Under the pieces are notes generated by a model. That model was not told the origin of the DNA. It did no database searches and saw only the letters and a program-made list of their open reading frames with translations. DNA of 64,000 nucleotides, from the NCBI GenBank assembly GCA_946187865.1, contig CAMHST010000006.1:1-64000 (forward strand), in the 5' to 3' direction. This document shows positions 50,168 to 56,335 of this stretch, piece after piece (within the stretch, counting starts at the first letter, position 1; each line of letters begins with the position of its first letter). Both the position numbers and the translations under genes were made by a program. Source of the stretch: an uncultured Bacteroidales bacterium. GTDB taxonomy: Bacteria > Bacteroidota > Bacteroidia > Bacteroidales > UBA932.

Positions 50168-50743
50168 ATGAAAGGCGTAACTCTCTTTCTGGCCGACGGA
50201 TTCGAAGACATGGAAGCCCTGGCCACCCGGGATGTCCTGCTGCGCGGCCAAGTTCCCGTGCAGCTGATTGCTGTCAAAGACGACTATTTCGTAGAAAGTT
50301 CCCACGCGCTGCAAGTTACCGCAGACACCTCCTGGACGGACCTGCTGTATCAGGAAGAAGGGACCTGTGCGGAAGACGTGATGATCTTCCCCGGCGGCAT
50401 GCCCGGCTCCAAGAACCTGGCAGAACACGCGGAGCTGATGGAGATCATGAAAAAGCACTATGAACTGGGAGGCACCGTGGCCGCCATCTGCGCCGCTCCC
50501 GGACTGGTCCTGTCCCAACTGGGAAGGGAGGTCCTGGAAGGGAAACGGGTCACCTGCTTCGACGGGTTCGAGGATGCCCTCATCGGCCAGGGGGCCGTAT
50601 TCACCGGGGCGGGCACCGAGACAGACGGCCGCATCATCACCGGCAAGGGAGCCGGACACGCTGTCGGGTTCGGCCTGGCCATTCTCACTTATTTGAAAGG
50701 GGAAGCATGCGCCGCCCAGGTCAAAGCCGGGCTCATGCTTTAA
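50168..50743 (+). CDS. DJ-1/PfpI family protein
   Basis: A 191-residue cytoplasmic protein. ADGFEDMEAL (Glu near residue 13), FPGGMPGSKNL and the nucleophile elbow AAICAAPGLVL with Cys108 mark the DJ-1/YajL/ThiJ family, associated with oxidative stress protection and glyoxalase/deglycase activities. The exact activity is not settled for such members. It ends 1 base before alr on the opposite strand. Confidence 0.93.
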   Translation: MKGVTLFLADGFEDMEALATRDVLLRGQVPVQLIAVKDDYFVESSHALQVTADTSWTDLLYQEEGTCAEDVMIFPGGMPGSKNLAEHAELMEIMKKHYELGGTVAAICAAPGLVLSQLGREVLEGKRVTCFDGFEDALIGQGAVFTGAGTETDGRIITGKGAGHAVGFGLAILTYLKGEACAAQVKAGLML

Positions 50744-50744
50744 T

Positions 50745-51848
50745 TTATCGGACCACGATCCGCTCTATCCGGCGGGGAACCGAGGAAAGGATCTCGTAAG
50801 GGATGGTATCCAGGATCTGAGCCAGTTCCACTACGGTGGGATCCTTCCCGAAGACAGTTACCGTGTCTCCCACCTGCGCAGGGACGCCGGTGACATCCAG
50901 CATGCACATGTCCATGCAGATGTTGCCGATTGTGGGCACCCGGTGGCCGTTGAGCGAAAAACTGCAGGCTCCTCTTCCCAGATGCCGGTCTATGCCGTCT
51001 GCGTAGCCCACGGGGATGGTGGCGATCACAGTGCCTTCCCGGGCCTCTCCCCACCTGCCGTAGCCCACGGTGTCTCCAGGGCCCAGACGCTTGATCTGCA
51101 GAATCTTACATTTTAGCGAAGCCACTGGAGCAAGCTCCTTTCCGGGAAGGGCGCTAACCCCGTAGATGCCGATACCCAGGCGCACCATGTCGAACTGGAA
51201 CTGCGGGAACCGCTCTATACCGGCCGAATTCAGGATATGCCGCATGGGCATATAGCCCAGATTGTTGGCTAGAGCCTGCGTATTGCGCTGAAAAAGGTCT
51301 ATCTGCCCCAGCGTGAAGGCGTCCTGGGACGGGTCTTCCGCCACGCACAGGTGCGAGAACATGGACTTCACCCGCACTTGGGGCGTGTGGCGGAGATAGT
51401 CGGCCAGTTCCTCCAGTTCCCCGGTCATGAAGCCCAGGCGGTGCATGCCCGTATCCAGCTTGATATGGACGGGATAGTCCGTGAGACCCTTTTCCTTGAG
51501 ATGGGCCACGAACGCCTTCAGGGTGTACAGGTTTGGGATGCTGGGTTCCAGGCGGGTCTCTATGATTTCCGGGAAGAAATCCGTGCCGGCGGTAAGGACC
51601 ATCACGGGCAGGGAAATACCGTTGCGACGCAGCTCCAGGCCCTCTACCGGATATGCAACGGCCAGGTAGTCTGCTCCGGCGCGCTGCATCATGGCGCCGA
51701 ATTCCACGGCGCCGTGGCCGTACGCATTCGCCTTGACGAGAACCAGCAGTTTCGTCGAGGGCTCCAGCAGGGAGCGGAAGTATCTGTAATTCTCCACGGT
51801 GGCCTTCAGGTCCAGTTCCAGCCGGGAGAAATCGTCCGGACGCATCAT
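50745..51848 (-). CDS. alr: alanine racemase
   Basis: PLP enzyme making D-alanine for peptidoglycan. With the ATG at 51848 the protein has 367 residues, the family length. The PLP lysine lies in VLVKANAYGHG (Lys39), MHRLGF and SMFSHLCVAED follow in the barrel, and GYADGIDR and PTIGNICMDMCMLDV in the C-terminal domain carry the opposite-side residues. The frame runs on to 52031, but those codons cross the promoter box (51875-51868) and have no family similarity, so the later start is chosen. Confidence 0.96.
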   Translation of the reverse strand: MMRPDDFSRLELDLKATVENYRYFRSLLEPSTKLLVLVKANAYGHGAVEFGAMMQRAGADYLAVAYPVEGLELRRNGISLPVMVLTAGTDFFPEIIETRLEPSIPNLYTLKAFVAHLKEKGLTDYPVHIKLDTGMHRLGFMTGELEELADYLRHTPQVRVKSMFSHLCVAEDPSQDAFTLGQIDLFQRNTQALANNLGYMPMRHILNSAGIERFPQFQFDMVRLGIGIYGVSALPGKELAPVASLKCKILQIKRLGPGDTVGYGRWGEAREGTVIATIPVGYADGIDRHLGRGACSFSLNGHRVPTIGNICMDMCMLDVTGVPAQVGDTVTVFGKDPTVVELAQILDTIPYEILSSVPRRIERIVVR

Positions 51849-51867
51849 ATCTTTTTCTTTCGCGGTA

Positions 51868-51917
51868 CAAAAATAACATTTCCCCCTGACATTTTGCCAT
51901 AAAAATGTGTATTTTTG
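51868..51917. promoter_or_regulatory. divergent promoters alr / zinc peptidase
   Basis: TATTTTTG on the minus strand (51875-51868) for alr and TATTTTTG on the plus strand (51910-51917) for the peptidase gene. Confidence 0.55.
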
Positions 51918-51962
51918 CATCAGGGTCCGCCTTTTGCGGGATTGCCCATAAAAAATACAGCT

Positions 51963-52643
51963 ATGCTTTCTACCCAGATGATCTGGATTATCATGATACT
52001 TGTCATGGTGCTCAGCATGATAATCCAACAAGTGTTAAAAAGCCGGTTCGACAAATACTCGGAGCAGCCCGTCTCCATCACCGGAGCAGAGGTGGCCAGC
52101 CGCATGCTGCAGGCCCACGGAATCCGGGATGTGCAGATCGTGTCCATTCCGGGCAAGCTCACAGACCATTATGACCCTACAACACGTACCGTCAACCTCA
52201 GCGAAAACGTGTACTACGGCCGTTCCGTCGCGGCCGCCGCAGTGGCCGCCCATGAATGCGGCCATGTGGTTCAGCACGCCACGGGCTATGCGCCCTTGCG
52301 CATGAGAAGCGCCCTGGTGCCGGTGGTCTCCTTCTCCAACAGCATCGTGTCCTGGGTCCTGCTGGCCGGGGTCATCTTTGTCAACGTGTTCCCGTCCCTG
52401 CTGTGGATAGGAATCGCGCTCTTCGCCCTTTCCACCCTGTTCAGTTTCATCACCCTGCCGGTAGAAATCAACGCCAGCGCCCGTGCCGTGAAGTGGCTGG
52501 AAGGCGCCGGCATCGTGAGCTACGAGACCAAGCCCATGGCCGCGGACGCCCTCCGCTGGGCCGCCTACACCTATGTCATCGCCGCCCTGGGCTCCCTGGC
52601 CACCCTGCTCTACTACATCTCCATGGCCAACCGCCGGAACTAG
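51963..52643 (+). CDS. neutral zinc metallopeptidase (Zn_peptidase_2/YugP type)
   Basis: A 226-residue membrane protease. An N-terminal TM helix (about 5-25) is followed by VASRMLQAHGIRDVQIVSIP, the active site AAHECGHVVQHATGY (HExxH at 97-101), two to three further TM helices and a C-terminal TM. This is the YugP/COG2738 family; its substrates are unknown. The start at 51963 fits the promoter at 51910. Short copies of the last 17 bases of the gene recur just downstream. Confidence 0.92.
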   Translation: MLSTQMIWIIMILVMVLSMIIQQVLKSRFDKYSEQPVSITGAEVASRMLQAHGIRDVQIVSIPGKLTDHYDPTTRTVNLSENVYYGRSVAAAAVAAHECGHVVQHATGYAPLRMRSALVPVVSFSNSIVSWVLLAGVIFVNVFPSLLWIGIALFALSTLFSFITLPVEINASARAVKWLEGAGIVSYETKPMAADALRWAAYTYVIAALGSLATLLYYISMANRRN

Positions 52644-52703
52644 CCGCCAACCTCTCTATCCACCGTCCGCCAGAACTAGTCGCCAACCGCCGGAACTAGT
52701 CGC
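52627..52703 (+). repeat. short tandem copies of the peptidase gene 3' end
   Basis: The gene end CCAACCGCCGGAACTAG recurs at about 52684-52700, and a diverged copy (CGTCCGCCAGAACTAG) at about 52664-52679. Each carries the stop codon, so the protein is not lengthened. Confidence 0.7.
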
Positions 52704-52713
52704 ACTCTCGACC

Positions 52714-53017
52714 ATGACGGCGCGGAAGCCACCGCTGACACCGGCACCCGCAAAAACGACCAAAAATGACGGCGTGGAAGTCACAACCGACACCGGCACC
52801 CGCAAAATCGGCCAAAAATGACGGCGTGGAAGTCACCTCCGACACCGGCACCCGCAAAATCGGCCAAAAATGACGGCGCGGAAGCCACCGCTGACACCGG
52901 CACCCGCAAAATCGGCCAAAAATGACGGCACGGAAGTCACCGCTGACACCGGCACCCGCAAAAACGGCCAAAAATGACGGCGCGGAAGCCACCGCTGACA
53001 CCGGCACCCACAAACAT
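52714..53017. repeat. 52-bp tandem repeat array, about 6 copies
   Basis: ATGACGGCG recurs at 52714, 52766, 52818, 52870, 52922 and 52974, exactly 52 bp apart. Each unit reads ATGACGGCGyGGAAGyCACC, then gctgacaccggcacccgc and AAAAwCGGCCAAAA. Copies differ at a few bases. As 52 is not a multiple of 3, the open frames across it on the minus strand are not protein repeats. It abuts the 12-bp-site array (copy C). Confidence 0.9.
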
Positions 53018-53157
53018 GGGCCAAGTGTGCAGTTTTTCAGGCCAGGTGTGCAGATTTTCGGGCCAGGTGTGATTTAAGGCAACACACCTGGCCTACTGGA
53101 AGACCATATGGGGCCGATTAGCGGGCCAAGTGTGTATAATAAAAACACACCTGGCCC
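53018..53157 (+). repeat. dispersed GGGCCAGGTGTG repeat, copy C (largest)
   Basis: Six 12-bp sites: direct at 53018-53029, 53039-53050 and 53060-53071 (exactly 21 bp apart), inverted at 53083-53094, direct at 53123-53134, inverted at 53146-53157. The two direct/inverted pairs each have an 11-bp gap. It is the fullest of the three copies. Confidence 0.85.
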
Positions 53158-53160
53158 GTT

Positions 53161-53306
53161 CGTTCAACAAGAAGAGCCCGTGACAGGAGCCTCGGAGGCC
53201 AATGGCCGACTTGGGGGTGTTTGAGGGGGCGCAGCCCCTTCAATCTATTACCGAAGGTTTCGTTCAACAAGAAGAGCCCGGCTTGTCCGGGCTCTTCTTG
53301 TTGAAC
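53161..53306. repeat. 20-bp tRNA-Gln-flank repeat and hairpin
   Basis: CGTTCAACAAGAAGAGCCCG occurs at 53161-53180 and 53261-53280, 100 bp apart. Its reverse complement forms the 3' end and flank of tRNA-Gln (53287-53306), making a perfect 20-bp hairpin (53262-53281 with 53287-53306, 5-nt loop). The 80 bases between the direct copies contain short GC-rich hairpins (GGCCAATGGCC; GGGGGCGCAGCCCC). The region 52644-53300 holds only these repeats and no gene. Confidence 0.85.
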
Positions 53307-53371
53307 TGCAGCGATTCGAACGCTGACTGAGGGAACCAAAATCCCTAGTGCTACCATTACACCACAGTTCA
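53301..53371 (-). tRNA. tRNA-Gln(TTG)
   Basis: A 71-nt tRNA on the minus strand. Acceptor TGAACTG pairs with CAGTTCA, discriminator A. The anticodon stem AGGGA/TCCCT closes loop TTTTGGT, giving anticodon TTG, which reads CAA. The T arm is AGCG-TTCGAAT-CGCT type. Promoter box at 53389-53382. The 3' end enters the 20-bp hairpin. Confidence 0.95.
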
Positions 53372-53381
53372 GTTCGGGGTG

Positions 53382-53389
53382 CAAAGTTA
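53382..53389 (-). promoter_or_regulatory. -7 promoter box of tRNA-Gln
   Basis: TAACTTTG on the minus strand, 10 bases before the tRNA 5' end. Confidence 0.6.
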
Positions 53390-53449
53390 ATGTTTTTTCC
53401 CGATAATCCGAGACGCCCGGAAAAAATAAATGACCCGGGGGCATTTAAT

Positions 53450-53530
53450 ACAGCGTGGGATAATTTTCGTCCGGAGACTAAAACAGCATGGGAAAAATAT
53501 CGTCCGGAGACTAAAACAGCGTGGGATGAT
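53450..53530 (-). repeat. 33-bp tandem copies of the RHH gene 3' end
   Basis: Units at 53450-53482 and 53483-53515 and a partial third from 53516 inside the gene. Each carries, on the minus strand, the end of the gene (CATCCCACGCTGTTTTAG and the next bases). As 33 is a multiple of 3 and each unit keeps a stop codon or its remnant, only the first stop is used. Confidence 0.8.
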
Positions 53531-53744
53531 TCTCTTCCAGTTCCGACAGGACTTTGGACATGATGGCCTCGCGGAACAGGGCAGCCTTGGCGTGCACCTT
53601 GAAGCGGGTGCAATACTCGTCTACCGCGGCCATTTCGCTGTCGTTGAAGTACAGCACGTAGCGGTTTTTCCTGAGCAGCAAGGCTTTCTGCTTCTCCAGG
53701 TAGGCGGGATCCACGCCGGCTATTTTCTTTTTCTTGCGAGGCAT
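53511..53744 (-). CDS. small ribbon-helix-helix-like protein
   Basis: A 77-residue basic-headed protein (MPRKKKKIAGVD). The part from NRYVLYFNDSEMAAVDEYCT to FREAIMSKVLSELEEN has the strand-helix-helix pattern of ribbon-helix-helix DNA-binding proteins, and the ending HPTLF is seen in related Bacteroidales small proteins (recalled, not searched). The frame starts with a GTG two codons earlier, but that GTG lies in the promoter box TAACTTTG (53757-53750), so the ATG at 53744, five bases after the box, is chosen. Its targets are unknown. The last bases of the gene are tandemly copied downstream. Confidence 0.72.
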   Translation of the reverse strand: MPRKKKKIAGVDPAYLEKQKALLLRKNRYVLYFNDSEMAAVDEYCTRFKVHAKAALFREAIMSKVLSELEENHPTLF

Positions 53745-53754
53745 CGGCACAAAG

Positions 53755-55215
53755 TTAAGGATTTTTCACCAAATCCACATACCGGCGGCGGACCACCCCT
53801 TCCCGGTCCAGTTCCAGGACAAAGGGAAGCGCGGAAAGGTCAAAGGCGTCCAGCAGTTCCATCGCCTTTTCCTCATCTTCGGAATAGAGCCGGTCCATGT
53901 TCACCAGAAGCACCCGGGCCTTGCGGTTTTCCTGCACCAGCTTATCCACGGCCGCCAGGGTTTCCCGGCAGTTGGCGCAGCCCGGCGAATAAAAGACGAT
54001 GTAGGCCGGACTCCCCTTCAAGGAGCGGAGCGCGAAGGTCCCTTCCTTGGACGGCCGGGCGAAAAGGCAGCCTTTGCGCCGCAAGGTCCCCGGAACCTGG
54101 AGGTCCGGGACGGGCGACCCCACGGGGGCGCGGGAGCCCAGGTCCAGCAGGAGGTCTGCCAGGGACAGCACCTGCGCCTTGTCTTCCGGCGTGCGCCAGA
54201 TGTCTCCCAGCCTGATATACTTGTTCACGATGGGGCCGATCGCTTCCCGGCAGGCTTCCGAGCGCTGGGAAGACAGGAAGTACAGGAGGTCTCCCATGGT
54301 CTGTTTGAAAGCCTGTTCGTTGCCTTCCCCGAAAGTCCGGGCGGCCAGATAATCGGCGATATCCTGGATGTCGGTGGTGGACAGGCTGTCCCCGTAGGCG
54401 GCGAACAGCTGCTTGTAACGGTCCATCTGGGCAGGCTCCCCGTATACATGGTAGTCTTGGGCGAGTTCCTTGTCCAGCAGCATTTTAAGGGCCTGCACGT
54501 CCAGGCCGCGGCCCAGGATGGTGCCGGAAGGATCAATCAAGTACAGTTTGGGCGTCTGCAGCACGCCGTACTGGAGCTGCCAGTCGCTCTCGTGGTCCGG
54601 GTCCCACAGGTGGACGGCCGTGGGCAGGAGGGAGCGGTACTGCTTCCAGGCATCGGCCTGGTCTCCCACGTTCACGGCATACACGGTGAGCGGATACCCC
54701 CCCTCTTCCATCAGGCGGGCCAGGCGCGGGGTTTCGGCCTTGCAGGTGGAGCAGGAGGTGTCGTAGAAGTAGATGGCGCTGTATCCGCCCTGCTCCGGAA
54801 TCCGGACCTCCCGGCCCAGCGTATCCTGGAGGGTGATCTTCGGGGCGGACATCCCGATGAGCGAGTTCTCGTTGAACATCACGAACACCTGGGCGTTGAC
54901 CAGGTCTCCGTCGGCATGCATGGGGACGGCGCCGGAGAGGAACCACTTCTTGGCCACATGCACCGCCACGGCCTCGTCGCCCATGATCTTGGACTGGAGG
55001 TAATGGTCGTAGATTTTCAGGGCCACGAACTGCCGCACGGCGGAATCCTTGCAGGACTCGATCAGGAAATCGCACTCGGCGTTCTGCACGCTGGCGCTTT
55101 CTCCGGAGAGAGCCGTGAAATACTCTTCCAGCTTGGCGCCCAGTTCATCGTAGGACTGGGCCCGGAGCGTAAAGGCCAGGAAAAGGCCGGAGAGCAGCAG
55201 GACCAGTTTTCTCAT
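53755..55215 (-). CDS. exported double-thioredoxin-fold protein
   Basis: A 486-residue protein: signal peptide (MRKLVLLLSGLFLAFTLRAQ), a helical N-terminal domain (about 22-120), a TlpA-like thioredoxin domain with CSTC (Cys155, Cys158; FYDTSCSTCKAE), a helical middle (about 240-370) and a second thioredoxin domain with CANC (413-416; FYSPGCANCRET). The overall plan resembles DUF5106/TlpA proteins of Bacteroidetes, which probably maintain thiols in the periplasm. It ends 11 bases before the RHH gene and overlaps the coaD gene by 4 bases on the same strand (coaD is upstream). Confidence 0.85.
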   Translation of the reverse strand: MRKLVLLLSGLFLAFTLRAQSYDELGAKLEEYFTALSGESASVQNAECDFLIESCKDSAVRQFVALKIYDHYLQSKIMGDEAVAVHVAKKWFLSGAVPMHADGDLVNAQVFVMFNENSLIGMSAPKITLQDTLGREVRIPEQGGYSAIYFYDTSCSTCKAETPRLARLMEEGGYPLTVYAVNVGDQADAWKQYRSLLPTAVHLWDPDHESDWQLQYGVLQTPKLYLIDPSGTILGRGLDVQALKMLLDKELAQDYHVYGEPAQMDRYKQLFAAYGDSLSTTDIQDIADYLAARTFGEGNEQAFKQTMGDLLYFLSSQRSEACREAIGPIVNKYIRLGDIWRTPEDKAQVLSLADLLLDLGSRAPVGSPVPDLQVPGTLRRKGCLFARPSKEGTFALRSLKGSPAYIVFYSPGCANCRETLAAVDKLVQENRKARVLLVNMDRLYSEDEEKAMELLDAFDLSALPFVLELDREGVVRRRYVDLVKNP

Positions 55216-55670
55216 AGCTGCACTTCTTCGGGAATGAAAGCGGAATAATCGCCGCCGTGTTTGAGGATATCCCGTACGGCCGACGAACTGATATGCGCGA
55301 ACTCCTGGGCAGTAGGGATGATGATGGTCTCGATCTCCGGGGCCAGCCGGCGGTTGGCATCCGCGATGGAGCGCTCCGTCTCAAAATCTATCATATTGCG
55401 TACGCCCCGCACGATATGGTGGATGCCCAGCTCCCGGCAGGTGTCCACCGTGAGATTGGAATACTGGATGACCGACACGCCGGGCAGGGCGGAAGTGGCC
55501 TGATAGATGATATCCAGGCGCTTCTCCATGGAGAAGAAGCCGCGTTTGTCCTGGTTGATGCCCACGGCCACCACCACTTCGTCGAACATGGTGAGGGCGC
55601 GTTTGAGAATATTCAGATGCCCGGCGGTGAAAGGGTCGAACGAGCCGGGAAACAAAGCTTTGGTTTTCAT
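55212..55670 (-). CDS. coaD: phosphopantetheine adenylyltransferase
   Basis: Penultimate step of coenzyme A synthesis: transfers AMP to 4'-phosphopantetheine. The 152 residues show the nucleotidyltransferase motif ALFPGSFDPFTAGHLNIL (with the T/HxGH at 15-18) and the late motif HISSSAVRDILKHGGD. Overlaps ung by ATGA and the thioredoxin gene by 4 bases, so it belongs to a minus-strand chain ung-coaD-thioredoxin. Confidence 0.97.
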   Translation of the reverse strand: MKTKALFPGSFDPFTAGHLNILKRALTMFDEVVVAVGINQDKRGFFSMEKRLDIIYQATSALPGVSVIQYSNLTVDTCRELGIHHIVRGVRNMIDFETERSIADANRRLAPEIETIIIPTAQEFAHISSSAVRDILKHGGDYSAFIPEEVQL

Positions 55671-56335
55671 ATTTGCCAGTCGATAGGGGTCTTGCCTTCG
55701 GAAAGTAAGATTTGATTGGTCCGGGAAAAATGCCGACAGCCGAAAAAGGCGCCGCCCGCCAGCGGGGACGGATGGGCGGCCGTGAGCACATGATGCCGGG
55801 AAGTATCTATCAGTGAGGCCTTTGCCTTGGCAAAATTACCCCACAGCAGGAACACGATGCCGTTGCAGTTGTCACTCAGATAACGGATGACGGCGTCGGT
55901 GAATTCCTGCCAGCCGATACCGCGGTGGGAAGCCGCCTTGCCGGCCTCTACAGTAAGGATGCTGTTCAGCAGGAGCACCCCCTGCCGGGCCCATTTTTCC
56001 AGATTGGGGCTACCGCTCATCCGGATGCCCAGGTCCTGGCCGATCTCCTGATAGATATTCCGCAGGGAAGGAGGCATGCGCACGCCGTCGGGGACCGAGA
56101 AGGACAGGCCCATGGCCTCTCCCGGGTTGTGGTAGGGGTCCTGGCCCAGGATAACCACTTTCACCTCGTTTACCGGCGTGAGTTCAAAGGCTCGGAAAAT
56201 CAGGCTTCCGGGAGGATATATCTTTTTCCCGGCCTCTTTCTCCTGATGCAGAAAGCGCACCAGCGCGGCGAAATACGGCTTTTCGAATTCGCCCGCGAGT
56301 GCGGCTTTCCAAGAACTTTCTATCTTTACGTCCAT
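55667..56335 (-). CDS. ung: uracil-DNA glycosylase
   Basis: Removes uracil from DNA (family 1). The 222 residues include the water-activating motif GQDPYHNPGEAMGLSFSV (Asp66) and the DNA-intercalation motif AAHPSPLAGGAFFGCRHF with catalytic His. It begins 1 base before the lon stop codon region: lon ends at 56336 and the ung ATG lies at 56335, so the two are probably co-transcribed. Confidence 0.97.
   Translation of the reverse strand: MDVKIESSWKAALAGEFEKPYFAALVRFLHQEKEAGKKIYPPGSLIFRAFELTPVNEVKVVILGQDPYHNPGEAMGLSFSVPDGVRMPPSLRNIYQEIGQDLGIRMSGSPNLEKWARQGVLLLNSILTVEAGKAASHRGIGWQEFTDAVIRYLSDNCNGIVFLLWGNFAKAKASLIDTSRHHVLTAAHPSPLAGGAFFGCRHFSRTNQILLSEGKTPIDWQI

Noticed and set aside
51849..52031. 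N-terminal extension of alanine racemase
   Set aside because: The extra codons cross the alr promoter box and have no similarity to the family.
52696..53024. Minus-strand frames with repeated Phe/Cys/Arg-rich peptides
   Set aside because: They follow the 52-bp tandem array, whose period shifts the frame, and have no promoter or family similarity.
53161..53280. attL/attR of an integrated element
   Set aside because: The direct copies enclose only 80 bases and the tRNA copy is inverted, with no integrase nearby; kept as a repeat only.
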